DNA of 64,000 bases. Source: Roseobacter denitrificans OCh 114. GTDB taxonomy: Bacteria > Pseudomonadota > Alphaproteobacteria > Rhodobacterales > Rhodobacteraceae. The notes under the pieces are model-generated. The model was not told where the DNA came from and ran no database searches. It saw only the letters and a program-made list of their open reading frames with translations. The stretch's first letter is position 1, and every line of letters starts with the position of its first letter. Made by a program: the position numbers and the translations under genes. Positions 17,663 through 26,297 of the stretch are shown here, piece after piece. The stretch spans positions 2,131,001 through 2,195,000 of the forward strand of contig NC_008209.1 in assembly GCF_000014045.1 (NCBI RefSeq), written 5' to 3'.

Positions 17663-18796
17663 ATGGTTTTGCACAGCGATACGAACGAGCATCAATCTCA
17701 CGTACCGGCCAAGAAGGTCTTGATTGTTGACGATTCGCGTGTGATCCGGATGTGGCTGCGCACAGTATTGGCCTCGGACAGACGCCTAGAAGTTGTCGGG
17801 GAGGCAAGCGATGCCGTTGAAGCGCGCGATTACATCCGCGCCAATCCGGCCGACGTCATAACGCTGGACATCGAAATGCCGGGGATGAGCGGTCTGGAGT
17901 TTTTGACGCGCCTGATGCGCGCGCGCCCTATGCCGGTTGTCATGCTGTCCAGCCTGACAAGCAAAGGCAGCGATGCGGCTGTTCAGGCGCTTTCACGCGG
18001 TGCGATCGACTGTATTTTGAAACCGACAGATGGGTATGACCTTGATCTTTCGCGCGACATTTGTGAGCGGGTCTATCAGGCGGCCTGCACGCGTCCGGCT
18101 TCCCTGAAAAGGGGCGAGGCGACAGAAAAACCAGCAGATGCGCCCATGATGCAGCGCGCTTCCGCGCTGGGTCAGCCTTGTCGCAGGGGGTCGCTGATCT
18201 TGATTGGCGCATCAACAGGCGGCGTGTCAGCCTTGGAAGCCGTGTTGCCAAAGCTTGACCCTGACGGTGCACCCGTCGTCATCGTTCAGCACATGCCCGG
18301 TAACTTTCTTGAAAGCTTTTCCCAAAGGCTGGACAGACAACTGCCGCAGAACGTGAAACTCGCCGAAGAAGGCGTGCCGCTGCGTCGGGGTGATGTGATC
18401 CTAGCGCCCGGGATCGGAAAACACACGGAAGTCGTAAGGCGCATGGATGGCTGGCAGTGTCGGTTTGTTGCGAATGATCCCGCCGCCTTGCACTGCCCAT
18501 CGGTTGATACCCTGTTTTTATCCGCTGTTTCCGAAGCTAAAAAAGTGTCCGTTGCGATCCTGACAGGTCTGGGGAAGGATGGTGCGCAAGGCATGTTGAA
18601 ATTGGCAGAGGCTGGTGCCACCACATTCGGCCAGGATGAGGAAACATCCGTGGTTTACGGCATGCCGCGCGTCGCTTTCGGTCTGGGCGCTGTCCAGCAT
18701 CAACTGCCAATCCACAAAATCGGTGAAGCGCTGCGAGAGAGCAAGAACGCATCGGCACGAACAGCGCGCAGAACGACCAAGGTACCTTTGCAATGA
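17663..18796 (+). CDS. cheB: Chemotaxis methylesterase/deamidase CheB
   Basis: CheB removes methyl groups from chemoreceptors and deamidates them when phosphorylated. The receiver domain (about residues 15-135) has VDDSR, the phosphoacceptor Asp in [11 protein letters not shown] (about residue 69), and the conserved Lys in CILKPTD. The C-terminal domain (about 178-365) has the catalytic triad: Ser in GASTGG (about 184), His in [10 protein letters not shown], and Asp in [12 protein letters not shown]. The start ATG 17663 is a choice; the frame opens at 17597. It ends in ATGA overlap with cheD, so the pair is co-translated. No other chemotaxis gene lies within this window. The enzyme should be active by motif. 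Confidence 0.94.
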
Positions 18797-19308
18797 CAAA
18801 AAACCGTCAACATATAACTCAGGGTGAACGTGCGGTTTCCGCTGATCCTGATCGGGCAATCTCCACAATTCTAGGGTCTTGCGTTTCATGCTGTCTGTGG
18901 GACCCGGTGGCCAAGGTAGGTGGTATGAACCACATGCTTTTGACCGTCAGCACCAGAAGCTCGGGTGTTTGCAATCTGGCGGGTATCAACGCGATGGAAT
19001 TGTTGATCAACGATATTCTGAAACTTGGCGGCGAACGGCGTCGCCTGCGTGCAAAGGCCTTTGGCGGTGCGCGTATGGTTGCCGGTCTGAGTGATATCGG
19101 CTTGCTGAACAGTCAGTTCACACTGGATTTTCTTCGAAAAGAAGGGATTGACTGTGAAGGACATTCACTCGGCGGAGACTCGGCGCGACACATCATGTTC
19201 TGGCCCACATCAGGCCGTGTCATGCAAAAAGTAAGAGCGGACGAAGTGCTACCCAAAGAAGTACCCGTACCGTCCCAGCCAAGTGGAAACGATTTGGAAC
19301 TGTTTTGA
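18793..19308 (+). CDS. cheD: Chemoreceptor glutamine deamidase CheD
   Basis: A 171-residue CheD. It hydrolyses glutamine side chains in methyl-accepting receptors and can bind CheC-type phosphatases. The catalytic Cys is in STILGSCVS (near residue 36), and the catalytic His follows in GGMNHMLL; the AFGGARMV block is the third conserved strand. Start overlaps cheB by ATGA. The gene order cheB-cheD is usually the end of a large che operon, so here it looks like an isolated tail or a separate module. It is followed by 870 bp without a gene. Confidence 0.94.
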
Positions 19309-19798
19309 TAATGTGCTTTCAACGGTTGGCGCTCTTTGCCTGAACACGGTTGCGCATGTTACCGGTCGCGATAAGACGGAGAGTGCCGAAGGGACGGAAT
19401 GGTGAAATCACTGCCGCTTGCCAGTATATCCATTTGTGATATCCAAGGGTAAAGACGATAAGATTTGACGCAAGATCAAGTAGGTGTCTGAGATTAGCAC
19501 CAAATCACTACTGGGCCCGCCGTTTGGCATGTTAGGCAGCTGCCAAACAGAGCTATTCAGATATTACAGTAGCTTAGCGACAGTTTTGATAGCTGAATTT
19601 GTGTATCACCGGGATGAGTTGGACCATGGGAGTGGTCAGGTGTACGGGATTTGGCGGAGTAAGTTTCCGCCACTATATTTCTGAGACCAGCTAAACCGGT
19701 GCTGGCATTGACGATGTGATGCAGGGCGTGAAGACTGAGATCGAGGCGTGCCAAGCGGATATGTCATAGCAGTCGAGTGTTACCCTGCCAAAATATAG

Positions 19799-19824
19799 AG
19801 GCCTCACGAATTGCGAGGCCTTTT
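19799..19824 (+). terminator. Terminator-like hairpin outside the relic element
   Basis: AGGCCTC (19799-19805) pairs with GAGGCCT (19815-19821) across a 9-base loop and is followed by TTTT. It lies 23 bp to the left of the tRNA 3' repeat. It may have ended a transcript entering from the left. Confidence 0.6.
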
Positions 19825-19846
19825 CCAATTTACTGCTTTTTTAGGT

Positions 19847-19866
19847 GAAATGGCTCCGGCGGTAGG
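19847..19866. repeat. Direct repeat of tRNA-Asn 3' end (distal att)
   Basis: These 20 bases are identical to 21862-21881, which is the 3' end of the tRNA-Asn gene including its CCA and four flanking bases. A tRNA 3' end duplicated at the far side of foreign DNA is the usual footprint of a tyrosine integrase. Identity stops immediately after 19866. Confidence 0.8.
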
Positions 19867-20206
19867 AAGCTCAGAATGAAAGGTAATAAGAAAAAATATA
19901 TAAAAAACATACATTTGCGGCTAGATATTCAGATGGCATTTTGGTCGTAGTGTGTCGTAAGAGCCACGTTTTGTGTGTCGTGCGAAATTGACACTGAACT
20001 GCCATAATGCGCTTATCCGGTGGGTTTAGATCAACTTGTTGTTCTGATTGACCGCGAAAAATGCGACAGCGCGGAGATGAAGGTCAGTAGCAGTTTGCCC
20101 GTAGGCGGGGCTAAGCGGATATCGAAAGGGAGCGGCAAAAGAAAACTGACGCGGGTGTTCAGCAAATACATCTTTGTTTTTGACCTGCCCCCCAAGGCTC
20201 CCTCAT

Positions 20207-21064
20207 TCATAACGAGAGTTTGCGGGTCTGATTTTCATATTCTTCGTTGTCCGTATGGGCAAGCGCGTCGGGTGCGGAGCCCTCAAATTGCTCAAGCGTC
20301 CGGCGCGCTTCTGTAGGCGTTTTGTTCCCGAGCGATGAGTGTGGCCTGATGTTATTGTAATCGTAACGCCAGAGGGCCAGCTTGCGCCGGGCATCGTCCA
20401 GGCTGTCGAACATCTCCTCGTTCAGCAGTTCGTCCCGTAGGCTGCCGTTGAAGCTTTCGATGAACGCGTTCTGTTGGGGTTTGCTCGGATCGATGTAGTG
20501 CCAATCCACCTTGTTGTCGTTTGCCCACTTTAGGATCGCCCGACTGGTGAACTCGGTGCCATTGTCCGAGACAATGCTCTTTGGCTTTCCATAGACACGC
20601 AACCAAGCATCCAACTCGCGCGCCACCCGGGCACCAGAGATCGACGTGTCTGCAACAAGGCATAGGTTTTCGCGGCAGCAGTCATCGTTCATGGCCAGAA
20701 TGCGGAACCTACGGGATGCACCGAACGTGTCAGACAGAAAGTCCAAAGACCAACCTTCGCCCGGCCTCAGGGCTTCTGGCATCGGTGTTCGCGATCCACG
20801 CGCCCGCTTGCGGCCCCGCCGTCGCCTGACCCCCAGTTTTTCTTCTGTGTAGAGGCGATAAAGCTTCTTGTGGTTCATCACATATCCTTCGCGCTCAAGC
20901 ATGATGCCGATCCGGCGATAGCCAAACCTGCGCCGCTTATTGGCGATCTTCTTCATTTCTTTGCGTATCTTGGGATTGTCAGGCGGACGGTCGCGTCTGA
21001 CAGTCTTAGGGTCGACACCAACGAGCCTGCACGCCCGACGCTGCGAGATTTCATGATCCCGCAT
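20207..21064 (-). CDS. IS3-family transposase OrfB (DDE)
   Basis: A 285-residue integrase-core transposase. It has the HTH_21 region ([17 protein letters not shown]), then the DDE catalytic core: first Asp in [11 protein letters not shown], second Asp in [11 protein letters not shown], and Glu in [14 protein letters not shown], ending with [14 protein letters not shown]. The frame continues upstream of the ATG at 21064 (reading [13 protein letters not shown]), as in IS3 elements where OrfAB is made by a -1 frameshift from orfA. Because orfA is broken here, the fusion protein cannot be made from this copy. Confidence 0.92.
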   Translation of the reverse strand: MRDHEISQRRACRLVGVDPKTVRRDRPPDNPKIRKEMKKIANKRRRFGYRRIGIMLEREGYVMNHKKLYRLYTEEKLGVRRRRGRKRARGSRTPMPEALRPGEGWSLDFLSDTFGASRRFRILAMNDDCCRENLCLVADTSISGARVARELDAWLRVYGKPKSIVSDNGTEFTSRAILKWANDNKVDWHYIDPSKPQQNAFIESFNGSLRDELLNEEMFDSLDDARRKLALWRYDYNNIRPHSSLGNKTPTEARRTLEQFEGSAPDALAHTDNEEYENQTRKLSL

Positions 21065-21102
21065 CGCCCGGAGCGCGGCGTCCCGCCGTTCAGCTGATGT
21101 CG

Positions 21103-21403
21103 TCAGTTCTTTCCCAGCAAATCCTTCAGCACCACGTTGTCCAACATCTGATCTGCAAGAAGGCGTTTAAGCTTGGCATTCTCGTCCTCAAGCGCCTTCA
21201 GCCTTGCGGTGTCAGAAACCTCCCTCTCACACATGCTCTGCATGTGTTGCCGGGCAATGCATGCCGCCATATCTGGATTTAAATTTGTAGAACGTGCCCT
21301 GACTGAGACCGTGCTTACGGCACACCTCCGCCGTCGGCATGCCAGCCTCTTGCTCTTTGATCATCCCGATAATTTGTGCCTCAGTAAAACGGCTCTTTCG
21401 CAT
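21103..21403 (-). pseudogene. IS3-family OrfA, broken by a 37-bp insertion
   Basis: Reading on the minus strand from ATG 21403, the protein begins MRKSRFTEAQIIGMIKEQEA and continues as a normal IS3 OrfA helix-turn-helix up to SRYGGM. Then 37 extra bases (21223-21259) shift the frame and lead to a stop. After them the expected sequence resumes ([20 protein letters not shown]) and ends normally with GKN. The insert contains a perfect 8-bp inverted repeat, ACACATGC (21229-21236) and GCATGTGT (21240-21247), around TCT. Removing the 37 bases restores the frame. Confidence 0.82.
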
Positions 21404-21471
21404 TCGCTTGCTCCTTCAAAAGGTTGAGCAAACTCTACATCAGAATGAGGGAAGTTTCGGGGGGCAGGTCA

Positions 21472-21773
21472 CCAGTGACGCCCTCACGCAGTCCTTCCGC
21501 TTTCATCAAGGCGTCATGCCACTTCTGTTGGGCGGTCCTGTTGTCCGTGCCTTGTCGCTTCATGTCATCGCGAGCGTGCGTGACCATTCTGTCGAACTCT
21601 CTCAAGATCGCGTCGTATTCCCGGGCGAAGGCAACCCCCGAAGTATTCCTGATGTGGACCTGAAAGAACTGCTGCCCGAGGGTCTTCGCGACATCCTTAG
21701 GAAACCTGCGGCGGAATCTCAGGACACCATTCGGTCTTGGATCAACATGTTTGATCTTGGGGGCTATGGCCAT
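21472..21773 (-). pseudogene. Integrase N-terminal fragment next to tRNA-Asn
   Basis: The minus-strand frame starts 92 bp from the tRNA CCA and reads MAIAPKIKHVDPRPNGVLRF, then RRRFPKDVAKTLG, the N-terminal arm-binding and SAM-like segment of phage-type tyrosine integrases. It runs into the IS at 21471; the last residues of the open frame (GDLPPETSLILM) come from the IS end. No catalytic domain is found on the other side of the IS. Position and direction are the standard ones for an integrase beside its tRNA target, so it is a dead remnant of the element bounded by the 20-bp repeats. Confidence 0.8.
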
Positions 21774-21861
21774 CTCTGTGTGTCTCCACGTGTGTCTTCA
21801 TGTGTGTCGTGAAGAGCACCGATACCCCTTAAAATCAAGGAAATAACGGGCTTACGTAGAA

Positions 21862-21881
21862 GAAATGGCTCCGGCGGTAGG
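21862..21881. repeat. Direct repeat at tRNA-Asn 3' end (proximal att)
   Basis: Twenty bases identical to 19847-19866. It covers the last 16 bases of the tRNA (with CCA) and four flanking bases. The 1995 bp between the copies are the relic element. Confidence 0.8.
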
Positions 21882-21940
21882 GATCGAACCTACGACCAAT
21901 TGATTAACAGTCAACTGCTCTACCGCTGAGCTACGCCGGA
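21866..21940 (-). tRNA. tRNA-Asn (GTT)
   Basis: On the minus strand the 75 bases fold as a cloverleaf: acceptor TCCGGCG/CGCCGGA with G73 and an encoded CCA, D arm TAGCTCAGCGGTAGAGC, anticodon loop CTGTTAA with anticodon GTT, and T arm with GGTTCGATCC. It is intact although an element used its 3' end as an attachment site. Confidence 0.96.
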
Positions 21941-22006
21941 ACGGTCTGGGCGATATAGCAGCGCTCTTATTATGCGTCCAGTGCCTTTTTTGTGAAAATG
22001 TGGAAT

Positions 22007-22933
22007 TTATCGTCGATGGCGGTCGATCCGTTTGAACGGGGTTTTGAAATCAAGCGAACCGGTAAAGGTGACCTTGAATTTACCTTTCAGATCAATGAGG
22101 TGCGCTATCACATTGCGCCGTGCCGCCGGGATGAGAGCGGCGGGCGTGTCCTGATAAACGTGATCCGTGATCTTCTCCACATCTGCCGGACCATCGTCCA
22201 GAAAATCAAGGATCGCAGCTTCCCTCGCATTTCTGTGCGTGATCAGCCATTCCAACCGGTCGTGAGGGGCATCGATAACATCGCCATGACCCGGTAAAAA
22301 GCGACGCCAGGGATAGCGTTTGAGGCGCGCACAGGAGGCCATGAAGTCGGTCAGGTCGCCGTCAGGCGGAGACACGAGCGAACTGGCCCATCCCATGACA
22401 TGATCGCCCGTAAAGCAGATGTCCCCGAACCCCAATGCGATGTGATTTCCCAAGTGACCCGGTGTATGGATGACATTCAACACCCAGTCCGATCCCTCTA
22501 TCACCGCGCCATCTGCCACCGAGATATGGGGTGAAAAGGCCAGATCCATGCCTTCACCCCCGCCTGACAGCCCGGAATCCGCCATGTCTTGCATGATTGC
22601 GGAACGACCCGCAAAAGAGCCGCCAAACGCATAGACGGGTGCCGCGGTCAGGTCGGACAATCGCGCCGCCAGAGGCGAATGATCGAGGTGACTATGCGTG
22701 ACCACGATATGGGTGATGCGTTGGCCCGTGCAAAGGCAGGACAGGATCGCGTCGAGATGCCTGTCATCGGCGGGGCCGGGATCAATCACCGCGATGTCGC
22801 GACTGCCAAGCAGATACGTATTGGTTCCCCTATATGTCATGGGGGATGGGTTTGGCGCGAGGATGCGGCGGATATCCGGCTCTATTGATTGCGGGACGCC
22901 GATGGGCGGGTCGAAATCATCTGCCATGGTCAT
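22007..22933 (-). CDS. MBL-fold metallo-hydrolase (LACTB2-like)
   Basis: A 308-residue metallo-beta-lactamase-fold hydrolase. The metal site is clear: THSHLDHSPL (HxHxDH, about residue 80), the next His in HTPGHLGNH, the Asp of FTGDHVMGW, and the last His in FLPGHGD. The C-terminal 60 residues form a winged helix (ILDFLDDGPADVEKITDHVY), as in LACTB2-like proteins, where it helps bind the substrate; human LACTB2 is an endoribonuclease. The bacterial substrate is not known. Starts at ATG 22933 or 22927; divergent from the sensor kinase. Confidence 0.88.
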   Translation of the reverse strand: MTMADDFDPPIGVPQSIEPDIRRILAPNPSPMTYRGTNTYLLGSRDIAVIDPGPADDRHLDAILSCLCTGQRITHIVVTHSHLDHSPLAARLSDLTAAPVYAFGGSFAGRSAIMQDMADSGLSGGGEGMDLAFSPHISVADGAVIEGSDWVLNVIHTPGHLGNHIALGFGDICFTGDHVMGWASSLVSPPDGDLTDFMASCARLKRYPWRRFLPGHGDVIDAPHDRLEWLITHRNAREAAILDFLDDGPADVEKITDHVYQDTPAALIPAARRNVIAHLIDLKGKFKVTFTGSLDFKTPFKRIDRHRR

Positions 22934-22975
22934 TCAGTCTTTCTAATGCTGGGGGGCACCGTTAGGGTCTACCGC

Positions 22976-24301
22976 ATGTTCTTTGGGTGGCTCAAACAAT
23001 ATATGCCGCGCAGCCTGTATGTGCGGGCGGTTCTGATCCTGCTGTTGCCGGTGGTTTTCCTGCAACTGGTGGTGACGGTGCTGTTTCTGACCCGACATTT
23101 CGAAGACGTCACGCAGCAAATGGTAACGGCCGTTTCCCGCGAGATTCTGCTGGTTCTCGATATTGTTGATACCGCGCCGGATGCAGGCTCCGTGCCAACG
23201 CAAGTGGTGGCTCAGGCCAGTCAACTGGCGTTGACGGCCACGCCTGTATCGCCCGACGCTGTGCCGAGCCAGATGTTGCGCCACTGGTATGACTTTTCCG
23301 GGCGCGTGATCGTGGCGCGTTTGCCGTCGCGCGTTGCGCAAATCGAAACCATAGATCTGTTGAACGACCAGCGGGTCCATGTTTATGCGCAAACCCGCCA
23401 TGGCCCGGTCCGCATAAGTTTTGACCGCGATCGCGTCTCGGCCAAGAATCCGCATCAGCTTTTTGTGAACATGATCTTCTTCGGTGGGCTGGTGACCGTT
23501 ATCGCCATCCTCTACTTGCGCAATCAGTTGCGGCCGATCAAGCGGTTGGCGCGCGCGGCAGAGGCGTTTGGACGGGGAAGGCATGAGCCCTACACCCCGG
23601 CCGGTGCGTCCGAAGTCAGGGCGGCGGGCAATGCGTTTCTGGATATGCGCAACCGGATCGAACGCCAGATCGAACAACGCACCTTGATGCTGTCGGGGGT
23701 AAGTCATGATTTGCGCACCCCGCTCACGCGCATGCGGCTCAGCCTGTCCATGCTGGAGGATGCCGAGAGAATACCGCTTGAGCAGGATGTCAACGACATG
23801 CAGGAGATGCTTGATGCCTTTCTCAGCTTTGCCAAGGGCGAAGGAGAGGGCGAGCCCGAAGCTGTCGATCCACGCGCATTGGTCAGTGCTGTGGTTGAGG
23901 ACGCAAAAAGGGCAGGGCGCGATGTCACGCTGGTGGCGCAGGAGGGCGAGGGGACGGGCACTGTCCAACTGAATGTGCTGGCCATAAGGCGCGCGCTGGA
24001 CAACCTGATTTCCAATGCGGTGCGCTATGGAACGCGCGCGCAGGTGTCCGTCTTGCTCACGGATAAAACCCTGCGGCTGCGGGTTGAAGACGATGGACCG
24101 GGCATTCCGGAAAAGCGGCGGGCAGAGGCGACGCGCCCCTTTACCCGTCTGGATGCAGCGCGCAATCAGGATCAGGGCAGTGGCGTTGGTCTGGGCCTCG
24201 CGATCACCAGTGACATCGCGCGCGCGCACGGCGGTATGCTGAGGCTTGGCAAATCTGAACGTCTGGGCGGCCTCAGTGCCGACATCGTCATCGCGCGCTA
24301 A
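22976..24301 (+). CDS. EnvZ-like sensor histidine kinase
   Basis: A 441-residue membrane kinase. An N-terminal helix (ILLLPVVFLQLVVTVLFLT) and a second helix (MIFFGGLVTVIAILYL, about residue 165) flank a periplasmic domain of about 115 residues. After a HAMP-like linker comes the phosphoacceptor His in LSGVSHDLRTPLTRM, then the ATPase blocks N (NLISNAVRYG), G1 (EDDGPGIP) and G2 (GSGVGLGLAI). The start at 22976 has AGGG upstream; the frame is open to 22889. The sequence style is that of roseobacter EnvZ homologues, but no response regulator gene is adjacent, so the partner must be elsewhere. It is divergent from the metallo-hydrolase. Confidence 0.88.
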   Translation: MFFGWLKQYMPRSLYVRAVLILLLPVVFLQLVVTVLFLTRHFEDVTQQMVTAVSREILLVLDIVDTAPDAGSVPTQVVAQASQLALTATPVSPDAVPSQMLRHWYDFSGRVIVARLPSRVAQIETIDLLNDQRVHVYAQTRHGPVRISFDRDRVSAKNPHQLFVNMIFFGGLVTVIAILYLRNQLRPIKRLARAAEAFGRGRHEPYTPAGASEVRAAGNAFLDMRNRIERQIEQRTLMLSGVSHDLRTPLTRMRLSLSMLEDAERIPLEQDVNDMQEMLDAFLSFAKGEGEGEPEAVDPRALVSAVVEDAKRAGRDVTLVAQEGEGTGTVQLNVLAIRRALDNLISNAVRYGTRAQVSVLLTDKTLRLRVEDDGPGIPEKRRAEATRPFTRLDAARNQDQGSGVGLGLAITSDIARAHGGMLRLGKSERLGGLSADIVIAR

Positions 24302-24367
24302 AGCGTCACGCGAAAACAGTGTCAGTTGGTTTGGCCCATGTGCAGGGTTTGGAATTCATGGCGGTCA

Positions 24368-24444
24368 TGGTAGGCCCGGCAGGACTTGAACCCGCAACCA
24401 AAGCGTTATGAGCGCTCTGCTCTAACCAGTTGAGCTACAGGCCC
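24368..24444 (-). tRNA. tRNA with CAT anticodon (Ile2 or elongator Met)
   Basis: The minus strand folds into a 77-base cloverleaf: acceptor GGGCCTG with CGGGCCT (G-U at 1-72 and 6-67), D arm TAGCTCAACTGGTTAGAGC, anticodon loop CTCATAA, T arm GCGGGTTCAAGTCCTGC, encoded ACCA. The anticodon stem AGCGCTCATAACGCT looks like a lysidine-modified tRNA-Ile2, but elongator tRNA-Met also has CAT, and I cannot decide by eye. Confidence 0.92.
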
Positions 24445-24569
24445 GCCATGGCTGTTGGGTAATGGCCTGTGTGCACGGCGTCAAGGGGCTGCGTGATCTG
24501 CTTTGGATTGCAGTTCGCTCAGATATGATTTACCCCGCCTTTAACCATGCTCACGCAGGAGAGAGCGCC

Positions 24570-25616
24570 ATGAATTTGCCGAAAAACGGGATGACTTACG
24601 CCGATGCCGGTGTGGATATAGACGCTGGAAATGCGCTTGTGGACCGGATCAAACCGGCAGCCAAGCGCACCAACAGATCCGGCGTCATGGCGGGCTTGGG
24701 CGGTTTTGGTGCGCTGTTTGATCTGAAGGATGCAGGGTACACGGACCCTATTCTTGTGGCTGCCACGGACGGTGTCGGCACGAAACTGCGGATCGCCATT
24801 GATACCGGCCATGTGGACGGTGTGGGAATTGACCTTGTGGCGATGTGTGTGAACGACCTCGTCTGCCAGGGGGCGGAGCCGTTATTTTTTCTTGATTACT
24901 TTGCAACGGGTGCATTGGAAACCGACAAGGCTGCGCGCATTATCGAAGGCATCGCGTTGGGATGTGAGCGTGCCGGTTGCGCCCTGATCGGCGGCGAGAC
25001 AGCAGAGATGCCGGGCATGTATCCTGCCGGTGATTTTGATCTGGCGGGGTTTTCTGTCGGCGCGATGGAGCGGGGCGCCGCACTTCCGGCGCATGTGGCG
25101 CAGGGCGACGTGTTGCTGGGCCTTGCCTCTGATGGTGTGCATTCCAACGGCTACAGCCTTGTGCGCAAACTGGTCGAAGTCTCCGGGTTGTCGTGGGATG
25201 CGCCATGCCCGTGGGCCGAACAGTCCCTGGGGGCGGAACTGCTGACCCCGACGCGGTTGTATGTAAAACAGGCGCTGGCGGCGATTGATGCAGGGGGCGT
25301 GCATGCGCTGGCGCATATCACCGGGGGTGGCTTGACGGAAAACCTGCCGCGCGTTTTGCCCGAGGGGCTGGGGGCGGATATTGATCTGAGCACGTGGTCG
25401 CTGCCTGCGGTTTTCGGCTGGATGGCGCAGACGGGCGGCATGCAGGAAGCTGAAATGCTCAAGACATTCAACTGCGGGATCGGCATGATCCTCGTCGTGG
25501 CGCAAGAAGAGGCCGACAAGCTGACACAGTTGCTGGCCAGTCTGGGCGAGGATGTCGCGCGCATCGGACATGTCAGCGCGCGAGAGGGTGTGCGCTATTC
25601 CGGCACGCTTTTGTGA
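24570..25616 (+). CDS. purM: Phosphoribosylformylglycinamidine cyclo-ligase
   Basis: PurM closes formylglycinamidine ribonucleotide to aminoimidazole ribonucleotide with ATP, the fifth step of purine synthesis. The 348-residue protein has the family markers: [17 protein letters not shown] at the N-terminus, GGFGALFDL, the ATP/Mg block [12 protein letters not shown], the conserved [11 protein letters not shown], and [16 protein letters not shown]. The start ATG 24570 follows CAGGAGAGAG; the longer open frame from 24462 overlaps the tRNA spacer and is not used. The stop overlaps the GTG start of purN. Length is typical. Confidence 0.97.
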   Translation: MNLPKNGMTYADAGVDIDAGNALVDRIKPAAKRTNRSGVMAGLGGFGALFDLKDAGYTDPILVAATDGVGTKLRIAIDTGHVDGVGIDLVAMCVNDLVCQGAEPLFFLDYFATGALETDKAARIIEGIALGCERAGCALIGGETAEMPGMYPAGDFDLAGFSVGAMERGAALPAHVAQGDVLLGLASDGVHSNGYSLVRKLVEVSGLSWDAPCPWAEQSLGAELLTPTRLYVKQALAAIDAGGVHALAHITGGGLTENLPRVLPEGLGADIDLSTWSLPAVFGWMAQTGGMQEAEMLKTFNCGIGMILVVAQEEADKLTQLLASLGEDVARIGHVSAREGVRYSGTLL

Positions 25617-26209
25617 CAAAACGGGTCGCTATTTTCATTTCCGGCGGGGGGTCGAACATGATCCGCCTGCTGGACAGCATGACCGGGGATCATCCCGCGC
25701 GCGTCTGCGTTGTCTTGTCCAACAACCCCAAGGCTGGTGGGCTGGAGCGGGCCGAAGAACGCGGCGTGCCAACCGAAATCGTGCGGCATCAACCTTTCGG
25801 GGCCGATACCTCCGGCTTTGAGCATGCGATTCTGGGTGCGCTGGCGGAGCATAAGCCCGATATCATTTGCCTCGCGGGGTTCATGCGGATCCTGACAGCC
25901 GAGTTTGTAAACAGATGGCGCGGCAAGATGCTCAATATCCATCCCTCATTGCTGCCAAAGTACAAAGGGCTGCATACCCATGCGCGCGCCCTTGCTGCGG
26001 GAGATACCGTCCATGGCTGCACGGTTCACGAAGTGACACCGGCCCTCGATGATGGCCCGATATTGGGTCAGGCGCGGGTGCCTGTATTGGCAGGGGATAC
26101 CGCAGAAACGCTGGCCGCCAGAGTTCTGGTGCAGGAGCATATATTGTACCCTATGGTGCTGCGCCGATTTGTCGGTGGTGACACGGCTCCCGTGTTTCTC
26201 GACGGGTGA
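25613..26209 (+). CDS. purN: Phosphoribosylglycinamide formyltransferase
   Basis: PurN transfers formyl from 10-formyltetrahydrofolate to glycinamide ribonucleotide. The 198-residue protein shows the phosphate loop ISGGGSNM, the LAGFMRIL strand, the catalytic Asn and His in [18 protein letters not shown], and the catalytic Asp in [15 protein letters not shown] start at 25613 in a four-base overlap with purM, so the two are co-translated. The adjacency purM-purN is common in alphaproteobacteria. Confidence 0.97.
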   Translation: MTKRVAIFISGGGSNMIRLLDSMTGDHPARVCVVLSNNPKAGGLERAEERGVPTEIVRHQPFGADTSGFEHAILGALAEHKPDIICLAGFMRILTAEFVNRWRGKMLNIHPSLLPKYKGLHTHARALAAGDTVHGCTVHEVTPALDDGPILGQARVPVLAGDTAETLAARVLVQEHILYPMVLRRFVGGDTAPVFLDG

Positions 26210-26297
26210 TGGGTGGTGCTGCTGGTCAATGCCACCCGGCTCGTGTAACGTCCCGTTACGGGGTGGACGCAAACATCAAAAACAAAGAATTGCCCGA

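Larger units (their letters stand above)
19309..20180. other. Gene-poor stretch between cheD and the IS
   Basis: No gene is supported in these 870 bp. It contains an inverted repeat TTTGGCA/TGCCAAA (19523-19529, 19541-19547), a strong terminator-like hairpin (19799-19821), the left copy of the tRNA-Asn 3' repeat (19847-19866), and then about 310 bp of relic DNA up to the IS. Within the relic, around 19955-20000, are two TGTGTCGT copies and GCGAAATTGACAC, which resemble ends of IS21-type elements. Confidence 0.5.
20181..21471 (-). mobile_element. IS3-family insertion sequence
   Basis: The element is 1291 bp between imperfect inverted repeats: the left end (20181-20208) begins TGACCTGCCCCCC and the right end (21443-21471) ends GGGGGGCAGGTCA, with matching CTCATTC/GAATGAG inside. 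It encodes orfB and a broken orfA on the minus strand. It splits the integrase start at 21472 from whatever followed. Flanking bases (ttt, cca) show no obvious target duplication, which may mean later rearrangement. Confidence 0.88.

Noticed and set aside
19557..19754. 65-codon minus-strand ORF near cheD
   Set aside because: No ribosome-binding site and no family similarity; lies in decayed DNA.
21435..21773. Integrase ORF of 112 residues as an intact gene
   Set aside because: Its last 12 residues are encoded by the IS end, and the catalytic domain is missing.
22943..24229. A 428-residue minus-strand ORF opposite the sensor kinase
   Set aside because: It is a GC-rich shadow of the kinase gene, rich in His/Arg/Gln with no domain features.
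26232..26266. Hairpin between purN and rnd as a terminator
   Set aside because: The nested stem has no T-run; it may be an mRNA processing or stability element.
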